Assembly: GCA_965215145.1 (NCBI GenBank)
Contig: OZ244038.1
Span: 372,001 to 436,000 of the forward strand
Origin: G965215145 sp965215145
GTDB lineage: Bacteria; Bacteroidota; Rhodothermia; Rhodothermales; JANQRZ01
Direction: 5' to 3'
Length of the DNA: 64,000 nt
Position numbers and translations under genes: made by a program. Of the stretch, positions 50,497 to 57,786 are shown piece after piece. Under the pieces are notes generated by a model. It searched no databases and was not told where the DNA came from. It saw only the letters and a list, made by a program, of their open reading frames with translations. The stretch's first letter is position 1. The number at the start of each line of letters is the position of its first letter.

Positions 50497-50795
50497 AGCT
50501 CTTCACCCTGCTTGATCTTGTCGGTGAGGTACGCCGTGATGACGAAGGGGGCCGCGACGGATGCTTTGGCGACGACGCAGAGGTACTTGCTTCCCACGGC
50601 AGTCTGCTCGTACCACCGATAGAACAGTTCGACGCCCGGATCGGTTCGGGAGCGCACGACCCGGTCGGGCTCACGCAGCGTCTCCTCGATGCGGTGCAGC
50701 GTATTGCCGCCGTGCTCGGGGTGGGACAGGACGTGTGCCCACCGCTCGTCGGTGAGGCGAAGGGGCCGCCCCCGAAAGTCGATGAGGGTCTGCAC
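50472..50795 (-). CDS. small toxin-like protein (PBECR/DUF4258-type) paired with DUF2283
   Basis: A 107-residue protein from GTG 50795: 'LTDERWAHVLSHPEHG', 'LHRIEETLREPDRVVRS', 'FYRWYEQTAVGSKYLCVVAK' and 'FVITAYLTDKIKQGEELW'. The pattern (His in a 'RWxHV...HPE' helix followed by beta strands) resembles the phage-associated PBECR/BECR nuclease folds and recurs beside DUF2283. It begins 22 bp after nrdJ on the same strand. TTG 50801 is an alternative start. Toxicity is inferred, not shown. Confidence 0.7.
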   Translation of the reverse strand: MQTLIDFRGRPLRLTDERWAHVLSHPEHGGNTLHRIEETLREPDRVVRSRTDPGVELFYRWYEQTAVGSKYLCVVAKASVAAPFVITAYLTDKIKQGEELWSRPDVK

Positions 50796-50817
50796 TACCA
50801 AGGGCGCCGGTGACCGA

Positions 50818-53800
50818 TCACCCGCAGCCAGTACTCGAACCGCAGGTCGGGCACGAATAGCAGGCGCCAGCGCGGACGGTGATGGAGCCGCAGTTCGAGC
50901 AGGGCGGGGCGTCCTCCTGGTTCTGGAACGCGGCGGGCGCGTCCGGCCGGGCGCTCGTGCCGGTAGAGCCCTTCGCCGTCGGCGTCTCCGTCGCCATGAA
51001 CGCCTCGACGGTCTGCCCGACGAGCGGGCTCGGCGCGGGCTCGGTGGGGAAGATGTCCATCTGCGTCTCGTCGAGGGCCGGGCCGCTGCGGTCGACCTCC
51101 GCCGCAACGGCCACGCTAGGGTTTACGGCGTCCGCCTCCGGCTCCGCCGCCGCTTGGCCCAGGAACTTCAGGCTGAGGTAGCGGAAGATGTAGTCCATGA
51201 TGGACTTCGCCATCGGGATCTCCCGGTTGTTGGTGAACCCCGCCGGCTCGAACCGCATGTGCGAGAACTTGGCGCAGAGGTCCTCGAGCGGGACGCCGTA
51301 CTGGAACGCCAGGCTGATCGCCGTCGCAAAGGCGTCCATCATGCCCGACACCGTCGAGCCCTGCTTCGCCATCGTGATGAAGATCTCGCCCGGCAGCTTC
51401 GTGTCCGGGTAGAGGCCGACGTGGAGGTAGCCCTCGTGGCCGGCGATCGAGAACTTGTGCGTGATGCTCGGCCGCTCGTCGGGGAGGCGCTTACGGACGG
51501 GCTCGTAGACCACCTTCTCGACGATCCGCTCCACGATCTCCGGCTCGGCCAGCAGCGCCCCGTCGCCCGAGGACTCGGCGGCCTTGCCCTTCGTGTTGCC
51601 GCCCTGCTTCGTAGAAAGGGGCTGCGAGCGCTTCGAGTTCTCGCGGTAGATGGCGACGGCCTTGAGGCCGAGCTTCCAGCCTTCGAGATACGTCTCGGCG
51701 ATGTCCTCCGGGGTGGCCGTCTCAGGGAGGTTCACCGTCTTCGAGATGGCCCCCGAGATGAACGGCTGGCAGGCGGCCATCATCCGGACGTGGCCCATGT
51801 GGCGGATGTAGCGCTCGCCGTTGAACGGCTTGAACGCGCAGTCGAACACCGGCAGGTGCTCGTCCTTGAGGTTCGGGGCGCCCTCGATGGTGTCGTGCTC
51901 GTCGATGTACGTGAGGATGGCCTCGCGCTCGGCGGCGGAGTAGCCGAGCCGTTCGAGGGCTTCAGGGACGGTCTGGTTGACGATCTTCATCATCCCGTCC
52001 CCCTTGCCGGCCAGCAGCTTGTACTTCACCAGCGCGATGTCCGGCTCGATGCCCGTCGTGTCGCAGTCCATCATGAACCCGATGGTGCCGGTCGGGGCGA
52101 GCACGGTGGCCTGGGCGTTCCGGTAGCCGTGCTCCTCGCCGAGGGCGACCATCCGGGCGGCGCTCTCGCGGGCGGCGTCACGGAGGTAGCCGGGGCACGC
52201 CGGGTCGATGTCCTCGACGGCGGCCTGGTGCATCCGCATCACCGCCAGCATCGGCTCGCGGTTCTCGGCGAACCCGGCGAACGGCCCGATCTTCTCGTTG
52301 GCGGCGATCTCGGCGGAGCGGGCGTAGCCCTCGCAGTGCTCGATCGCCATGAGGGCGCCGGCGACGGCGCGGCCCTCGTCGGAGTCGTAGGGGAGGCCCA
52401 TCGCCATCAGCAGCGCGCCGAGGTTAGCGAAGCCGAGCCCGAGGGGCCGGAAGGCGTGGCTGTTCCGGGCGATGGAGTCGCTGGGGTAGCCGGCGTTGTC
52501 GACCAGGATCTCCTGGGCGGTGATGAAGATGCGGGCCGCCGCGCGGAAGCGCTCGACGTCGAAGGTGCCGTCGGGGAGCTGGAACTTGCGGAGGTTCAGC
52601 GACGCGAGGTTGCACGCGCTGTCGTCCAAGAACATGTACTCCGAGCAGTTGTGGACGGCGACGCCGTTGGCGGCGAAATGGCTCGTCGCGGGCTCGGTGA
52701 GGTCGTAGACCGGCTCCTCTCCGAGCAGCTCCAGCGAGGCCACGGCGTCGACCATCCGGTCGCGGTAGGCGCGGAGCTGGGCGTTGGCGGCGCGGAGCTG
52801 CGCGGCCTTCTCGCTCCCGGCCGCGAACCCGACCTCCTGCTGGAACCGCATCCGGCTGGAGCGGCAGATGCGGAGGCTGTGGGTCTGCTCGACCCGCCGC
52901 TCCTCGACGCCGCCGCGGCCATCGGGCATCAGCGCCGTCAACAGACCGTTCCGGTCTGCGCCGAGCGGGCGGCGGTTCTGGACGAGCTTGCTGCGGACGC
53001 CGAAGCTGAGCAGCAGCACCTGCACCTGCCGGAGGACACGCTCGCTGGGGGAATCGAGGCTGACGTGCTGCCGCTTCGGGCCGTAGTCGGCCACGGTGCC
53101 GGCGGCGGTGAAGAGGCCCCGGAGCAGCGCCGCCGTGGCGCCCTTGCCGAGGCGGAGGGCGCGGTCGGTGAGGCAGGCCAGCGCGGCGCCGGCGTCGAGC
53201 ATCGCGTAGCGCTCCAGGAGCACGCGGTCCGGGGGCGGGGCGACGGCCACGCCCGCACCGCCCCCTCCGGCAGGCCACGCCGCGCGGGACGGCGGGCGCT
53301 CGTCGGCCGACGCATCGAGGCGGGCGTCCTCGTCCCCCCCGAGCCGGCGCCCTACGAACTCGGCCTCGGCCTCGTCGAGCCGCTCCGAGCCGAAGGGCGA
53401 CGGGGTCAGGCGGACGACGTCGTCCCTCGTGAGCTCGCAGGCCGGGACGTCCCCCCGGTTCTCGGTCCAGACGCGGTGGTCGGCCGTCAGCTTCACCTCG
53501 TAGCCCGAGCGCGTGCGCATCCGGTAGACCGGCTTCGTGCCCGTCTCGAACACGCGGCTCGCGCGGTGGAGCTTCCCGTCCAGGCCCACGACGCGCGGCG
53601 TCTCCCCGAGCATGGCGTCGATCCGCCGCAGTCCGCCCTCGGTGGCGACGAGGGTGTCGCCGGTGACGCAGGGGTTCGAGGAGTTGATGGGGCCGGTGGT
53701 TTTGCAGGTGTGCCAGCGCTGGATCGTGTCCTCGTACTGCACGCCGGGGTCGCCGCAGACGTGGGTGCCCTCGGCGATCCCGTCGAGGATCTTCTGGGCG

Positions 53801-54864
53801 GGGACCGTCTCAACGGTCTCGCCCGAGGTCACGGCCTTCAGATTGTAGTCCTCGCCGGCCTCGGCCGCCTGCATAAAGGCGTCGTCGAGGCGGACGCTCT
53901 GGTTCACGTTCTGGAAGGCGACGCTCCCGTAGGCCGGGCCGTTGAAGGAGCCGTCGTAGCCCTCCTCGATCAGCGCCCACGCCTTCTTCTCCTCCTCCAT
54001 CTTGGCTGTCACGAACTCGAGGATGTCCGGGTGCCACGACTTCAGCGTCTGCATAATCGCGGCTCTCCTCGTCTTCCCTCCTGACTTAATAGTTCCACCG
54101 GTAGCATCCTGGACCTTCATAAAGGAAACCGGCCCCGAGGGGATGCCGCCGCCGGAGAGCTTCTCGCGGGAGCTCCGGAGCTTCGACCAGTCCGCTCCCA
54201 CGCCGGAGCCGAACTTGAACAGCCGCGCGCTCTCCTCCATCAGCTGCCAGATGTCGTCGATGGAGTCGTCCACCGAGATGATGAAGCAGGCGCTGGCCTG
54301 CGGGCGCTCGTAGGGGTCCACCGACTGGATGGTGTCGGTCTCGGGGTCGTAGCCCCAGATCGTCTTGCCGCCGGAGTCGCGGACGCCGTACTGCGCGTGG
54401 AGGCCGACGTTGAACCACACGGGCGAGTTGAAGGCGCCGTACTGGTTCGTGCAGAGCCACGTCAGCTCGTCGTAGAAGGCGTCGGCGTCGGCGTCGGCGT
54501 CGGTGGCGAAGTAGCCCTGGTCCCGGCCCCAGTCGGTAATGGTGCGGGTGACGCGGTGGACGAGCTGGCGGAGGCTGTGCTCGCGCTGCCCGTCGGCTGG
54601 GGAGCCGTTGCCGGTGGCGAGGTCGCCGTAGAAGTACTTGCTCGCGACGACGTTGACGGCGAGCTGGCTCCACGCCTCGGGGAACGCGACGTCCTTCTGC
54701 TCGAAGATGACCTCGCCGGTGTGGCTCTTGATGGCGGCGTCGCGCGTGCCCCAGGCCACGCTCTCGAAGGGGTCCTCGCCCTCGGTGGAGAACGTGCGGG
54801 CGATGGTGAGTCCGGAGGCGAGGGGGGCGGCGCCCTCGAAGAGGGAGGTCTTCGTGCTCGGCAT
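50818..54864 (-). CDS. nrdJ: adenosylcobalamin-dependent ribonucleotide reductase (class II) with intein
   Basis: Reduces ribonucleotides to deoxyribonucleotides without needing or being harmed by oxygen. The 1348-residue precursor contains a 341-residue intein (399-739), leaving a 1007-residue enzyme. N-extein has 'TNQYGAFNSPVWFNVG' and 'SACFIISVDDSIDDIWQLME'; the active-site segment 'SSNP/CSEYMFLDDSACNLAS' is interrupted exactly before the thiyl-radical Cys. The C-extein has 'ATVLAPTGTIGFMMDCDTTG', and a C-terminal four-Cys Zn-ribbon-like tail, 'CSNCGSITVRAGACYSCPTC' followed by 'GSSTGCG'. ATG 54864 chosen. A perfect DnaA box lies upstream at 55034; no cobalamin riboswitch was found. Confidence 0.93.
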   Translation of the reverse strand: MPSTKTSLFEGAAPLASGLTIARTFSTEGEDPFESVAWGTRDAAIKSHTGEVIFEQKDVAFPEAWSQLAVNVVASKYFYGDLATGNGSPADGQREHSLRQLVHRVTRTITDWGRDQGYFATDADADADAFYDELTWLCTNQYGAFNSPVWFNVGLHAQYGVRDSGGKTIWGYDPETDTIQSVDPYERPQASACFIISVDDSIDDIWQLMEESARLFKFGSGVGADWSKLRSSREKLSGGGIPSGPVSFMKVQDATGGTIKSGGKTRRAAIMQTLKSWHPDILEFVTAKMEEEKKAWALIEEGYDGSFNGPAYGSVAFQNVNQSVRLDDAFMQAAEAGEDYNLKAVTSGETVETVPAQKILDGIAEGTHVCGDPGVQYEDTIQRWHTCKTTGPINSSNPCVTGDTLVATEGGLRRIDAMLGETPRVVGLDGKLHRASRVFETGTKPVYRMRTRSGYEVKLTADHRVWTENRGDVPACELTRDDVVRLTPSPFGSERLDEAEAEFVGRRLGGDEDARLDASADERPPSRAAWPAGGGGAGVAVAPPPDRVLLERYAMLDAGAALACLTDRALRLGKGATAALLRGLFTAAGTVADYGPKRQHVSLDSPSERVLRQVQVLLLSFGVRSKLVQNRRPLGADRNGLLTALMPDGRGGVEERRVEQTHSLRICRSSRMRFQQEVGFAAGSEKAAQLRAANAQLRAYRDRMVDAVASLELLGEEPVYDLTEPATSHFAANGVAVHNCSEYMFLDDSACNLASLNLRKFQLPDGTFDVERFRAAARIFITAQEILVDNAGYPSDSIARNSHAFRPLGLGFANLGALLMAMGLPYDSDEGRAVAGALMAIEHCEGYARSAEIAANEKIGPFAGFAENREPMLAVMRMHQAAVEDIDPACPGYLRDAARESAARMVALGEEHGYRNAQATVLAPTGTIGFMMDCDTTGIEPDIALVKYKLLAGKGDGMMKIVNQTVPEALERLGYSAAEREAILTYIDEHDTIEGAPNLKDEHLPVFDCAFKPFNGERYIRHMGHVRMMAACQPFISGAISKTVNLPETATPEDIAETYLEGWKLGLKAVAIYRENSKRSQPLSTKQGGNTKGKAAESSGDGALLAEPEIVERIVEKVVYEPVRKRLPDERPSITHKFSIAGHEGYLHVGLYPDTKLPGEIFITMAKQGSTVSGMMDAFATAISLAFQYGVPLEDLCAKFSHMRFEPAGFTNNREIPMAKSIMDYIFRYLSLKFLGQAAAEPEADAVNPSVAVAAEVDRSGPALDETQMDIFPTEPAPSPLVGQTVEAFMATETPTAKGSTGTSARPDAPAAFQNQEDAPPCSNCGSITVRAGACYSCPTCGSSTGCG
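52648..53670 (-). mobile_element. intein in nrdJ with degenerate homing endonuclease
   Basis: Splices out of NrdJ. Block A starts with Cys1 in 'CVTGDTLVATEGGLRRID'; block B has 'VKLTADHRVWTE' with the TxxH motif; blocks F and G read 'VYDLTEPATSHFAANGVAVH' and end in Asn, followed by Cys+1. The centre has a LAGLIDADG-type helix 'ALLRGLFTAAGTVADYG' where FDADG is expected, so both acidic residues (586 and 588 of the precursor) are lost. It is 341 residues long. Splicing residues look intact; nuclease activity is probably gone. Confidence 0.92.
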
Positions 54865-55246
54865 GGGTGTGGCCGTTATTGAAAAAGAAAAAAGGAGGCG
54901 GCCCCATCCTCGGCGTGGTGGGCGGGGGCGGCAATCCACGAGGTACCCCCTAAATAAATCGGGAGACGGGCGGAGGCGCAAGGGGAAGTTGTCCACGGCT
55001 TTTCCCCAGCCGTGGACGCCGGCGCGCGGCGACTTATCCACAGCCCTTAAGCCGCTCCGAGGCTCTGCGCGCCGTTCAGATGCGGTCCTGCATCCGTTAT
55101 GCAGATCCGTTCCGCAAAGAGAACGGCCCGACGCGCCGCGACCTCCCCCCGCCGGCTCAATAACGGGTCCTCCGCGCACCGGATAACGGACGCCCGCGCC
55201 GGTCGAGCCGGCCGCTATCTTGGCCGCCCAACAACCCTCCGCTGTG
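54865..55246. promoter_or_regulatory. divergent control region of nrdJ and the T9SS hydrolase
   Basis: 382 bp without genes. A perfect DnaA box TTATCCACA is at 55034-55042, and a related TTGTCCACG begins at 54989. GTCCACGGC (54991-54999) pairs with 55009-55017 to form a hairpin. A TATCTT -10-like element is at 55216-55221 before the + strand gene. Confidence 0.5.
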
Positions 55247-56773
55247 ATGCCGCTCCTCCGCACGTTTGCTGCCGCCGTTGCCGTCCTGCTCGGCGCGCTC
55301 CCCCTCGCTGCCCAGCCGGCGACGCCCATCGAGGCCGACGGCCCGTTCGCGGTCGGCTTCAACAACGTCGCGTTCACCGACACGAACTTCGGGCAGGGGC
55401 GGATCAGCGGGCGCGTCTACTACCCTGCCACCGCCTCGGGCCCCGGCGCGCAGCCGGACCCGAGCGGCGGGCCGTTCCCCCTCGTCGCCTTCCAGCACGG
55501 CTACCTCGGGCGGCCGAGCAACTACGACGCGCTCTCGGCCCACATCGCGAGCTGGGGCTTCGTGGTCGCCTCGACGGGGACGGAGACCGGGTTCTTCCCG
55601 GACCAGTTCCAGTACGCCCGCGACACCCGCTCGCTGCTCTACTACGTCGAGGACCAGTCGGGCGCGGCGGGGCCGTTCGCGGGGATGGTGGACGACGGGC
55701 CGTGGGCGGCCTCCGGGCACTCGATGGGGGGCGGCGTGCTCGCCATCCTCGTCGGCATCGAGCCGCGGGTGCGGACGGTGATCGGGCTCCAGTCGGCGTT
55801 CGTGAACGACAGCCGGATCGGGGACCTCGCGGCGTTTACCGGGGCGCACTTCCAGATCGCCGGCTCGCGCGACCGGATCGTGCCGCCTTCGCAGGTCGTC
55901 CGCTACTTCGGCGTGGCCGAGGCGGCGCGGCGCAACGTCTACTTCGAGGTGCAGGGGATGGGCCACAGCGGCCCGACGGACACGCCCCCGAACGGCGAGC
56001 CCCTTTCGGCCGCGGAGCAGCGGCGGCTCCACCGCCGTCTCGTGACGGGCATCCTCCGCGCCGAGCAGAAGGGGCAGGAGGACCTCTACGCCGAGATCCT
56101 CGGGGCCGGCATCGAGGACGAGCCGGTCGTGTTCGAGTCGGACTGCGCCGACCCGCCGCTGTGGGTCCGCCCGAGCGCCGAGGCGCCGGACGCGCTCCTC
56201 GTCGGCGCGGCGGGGGCGCCGGGCGCCACGATCACCCTCGCGTGGTCCGACGAGCGGGACCCGCGCCCGACCCCCTATGGCGAGGCCGGCATCGCGCTCG
56301 ACCCGGCGCGGACGCTCTACGACGGCCCGGCCGACGCCACCGGCACGGCCGAGGCGCTGCTCCCGCTCGCCCAGGTCGGCGGCGCCGACAGCGTGTTCGT
56401 GCAGGGGCTCGCGCTCGGCGCGGAGGTGCAGAGCGTGACCCGCGTGGACGCCCGCGCCGTCGGCGGCTCGGCCCCGCTCGCGCTCGGCGGCGACGTGGGG
56501 ACGACTGCGCGCCTGCTCGGAGTCTACCCCAACCCGTTCGTGGAGGGCGTCGTCGTTCGCTTCGAGGCGGACGGCGCCTCGGGCGTCGAGGTCTACGACG
56601 TGCTCGGCCGCCGCGTCCGCACGCTCCCTGTGGAGGAGGCGCGGGCCGGTCGGCAGGAGGTGCGGTGGGACGGGCTCGACGCCGCCGGTCGGCCGGTCGC
56701 GCCGGGGCTCTACGTCGTCCGCGTTCAGGCCGGACAGGGCGTGCTCACGCAGCCGGTCGTGCGGGCGCGCTAG
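55247..56773 (+). CDS. secreted alpha/beta hydrolase (PETase/cutinase/DLH-like) with T9SS sorting domain
   Basis: A 508-residue protein. Signal peptide 1-23 ('PLAAQ'). The hydrolase domain (about 30-280) has catalytic triad Ser159 in 'GHSMGGGVLAIL', Asp209 in 'AGSRDRIVPPSQ' and His240 in 'GMGHSGPTD', with 'VAFQHGYLGRPSNYDALSAH' giving the oxyanion region. The GHSMGGG motif is shared by cutinase-like and polyester hydrolases, and also by chlorophyllase/PAF-acetylhydrolase-like enzymes. A beta domain and a sorting domain starting near 'VYPNPFVEGVVVRF' and ending 'VVRAR' follow. Expected outside the cell; substrate undetermined. Confidence 0.88.
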   Translation: MPLLRTFAAAVAVLLGALPLAAQPATPIEADGPFAVGFNNVAFTDTNFGQGRISGRVYYPATASGPGAQPDPSGGPFPLVAFQHGYLGRPSNYDALSAHIASWGFVVASTGTETGFFPDQFQYARDTRSLLYYVEDQSGAAGPFAGMVDDGPWAASGHSMGGGVLAILVGIEPRVRTVIGLQSAFVNDSRIGDLAAFTGAHFQIAGSRDRIVPPSQVVRYFGVAEAARRNVYFEVQGMGHSGPTDTPPNGEPLSAAEQRRLHRRLVTGILRAEQKGQEDLYAEILGAGIEDEPVVFESDCADPPLWVRPSAEAPDALLVGAAGAPGATITLAWSDERDPRPTPYGEAGIALDPARTLYDGPADATGTAEALLPLAQVGGADSVFVQGLALGAEVQSVTRVDARAVGGSAPLALGGDVGTTARLLGVYPNPFVEGVVVRFEADGASGVEVYDVLGRRVRTLPVEEARAGRQEVRWDGLDAAGRPVAPGLYVVRVQAGQGVLTQPVVRAR

Positions 56774-56779
56774 CTCGGT

Positions 56780-56983
56780 CTAGAAGTCGTCGAGGTCGCC
56801 GTCGAGGCCGTCGCCGCCGAAGAGGTCATCGTCGTCGTCGTCGAACAGGTCGTCGTCGTCGAAGTCCTCGATGCCGTCGTCGTCGGGGTCGTCTTCGAGG
56901 ATGTCGTCGTCCTCGAACTCGTCCGGTTCAAGATCGTCGGGCTCGAAGGCGCGGGGCATGGAGGCGGGGTGCAGGGCGTCCAT
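56780..56983 (-). CDS. very acidic small protein (Asp-rich)
   Basis: A 67-residue protein of which well over half is Asp or Glu, encoded by runs of GTC/GAC repeats (56790-56930). No Lys and one Arg. Surely disordered unless bound to cations or a basic partner. ATG 56983 or ATG 56959 may be the start. Short-repeat structure means its length may vary between strains. Function unknown. Confidence 0.6.
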   Translation of the reverse strand: MDALHPASMPRAFEPDDLEPDEFEDDDILEDDPDDDGIEDFDDDDLFDDDDDDLFGGDGLDGDLDDF

Positions 56984-57126
56984 GAGCGGAGGGGGTGGGG
57001 TGATGCGGAAGGGCGGTCGGGTTTCGCGGGGTCTTGGACAACCGCGGGATGGGCGGATAGTTTACCACGCCTCGCGGACTCCGCAACCCCCGTGACGATC
57101 CTTAAAACCGTCCCCTCCCGACCCCG

Positions 57127-57537
57127 ATGTACGCCGACGAACGCAGCGCCTACCCCCACCCCGCCGACTTCAAGGTCATGCGGCCCGAGTACTCCGAGCC
57201 CGAGGAGGGCGAGGACGTGCAGGCCGCCATCACCATCGCCCCCTTCCGCGTCGTCGGCCACAGCGCGACCCGGCCCGGCGCCCGCCGCGCCGCGCTCTAC
57301 GAGGCCGCCAAGACGTACCGGAACTACCACCCCTCGTACCGCATCGAGAGCCCGTTCCCCGACGAGTTCACCGACACCGACGGGACGGTGTGGAAGCGCG
57401 TCAAGGCCAGCCAGCGCGCCACCCTCGGCGACTACAGCTTCCTCCTCGACGGCGAGGACGAGGCCGACTACGCCGACATCGAGCAGATGCTGACGTGGGA
57501 CGTCCGCCCGGCCGTTGAGGAGGCGGAGGAGGCGTAG
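57127..57537 (+). CDS. hypothetical soluble protein
   Basis: A 136-residue acidic protein with no signal peptide or membrane segment. It contains 'IAPFRVVGHSATRPGARRAA' and 'KTYRNYHPSYRIESPFPDEF', with an acidic tail. Not recognised. Its ATG is correctly placed, codon use matches neighbours, and a good terminator follows, so it is a likely real gene. Confidence 0.65.
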   Translation: MYADERSAYPHPADFKVMRPEYSEPEEGEDVQAAITIAPFRVVGHSATRPGARRAALYEAAKTYRNYHPSYRIESPFPDEFTDTDGTVWKRVKASQRATLGDYSFLLDGEDEADYADIEQMLTWDVRPAVEEAEEA

Positions 57538-57562
57538 CCGCGACGCCCGTTTCGTAACACCC

Positions 57563-57598
57563 CGGCCGCGCCGCTCTCCCCGGCGCGGCCGTTTCTTT
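57563..57598 (+). terminator. intrinsic terminator
   Basis: CGGCCGCGCCG (57563-57573) pairs with 57581-57591 and is followed by TTTCTTT. It ends the transcript of the gene at 57127. Confidence 0.88.
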
Positions 57599-57600
57599 AG

Positions 57601-57758
57601 GGTCTGTCCGTGAAGAGGAGAATCGAGACGAAAGCGAGCGAGCCGGCTGAGATCGAGGCGCGCGAAGCAGCCGATGCGCAAGCATCGGCGATGCAGCGCA
57701 ACGAAGAGATCGGTCGGCGCAGCCGCTTGTCGTCGGGGTTCGATTTCATAGACAGACT
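57601..57758. mobile_element. MITE-like element with terminal inverted repeats
   Basis: About 158 bp. The left end GGTCTGTCCGTGAA (57601-57614) is inverted at the right end TTCATAGACAGACT (57745-57758), with three or so mismatches. A perfect central hairpin GCCGATGC-GCAA-GCATCGGC lies at 57670-57689. It encodes no transposase, so an IS elsewhere would have to mobilise it. No clear target duplication was identified. Confidence 0.55.
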
Positions 57759-57786
57759 CTCAGGCCCGCCGCTCCCCACCCCGCCG

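Noticed and set aside
54475..54520. Short GTCGGC repeat in nrdJ as a regulatory or mobile repeat
   Set aside because: It encodes an Asp-Ala repeat in frame and shows no sign of other function.
54865..55246. Cobalamin riboswitch upstream of nrdJ
   Set aside because: No B12-box-like GCCACTG or matching fold was found.
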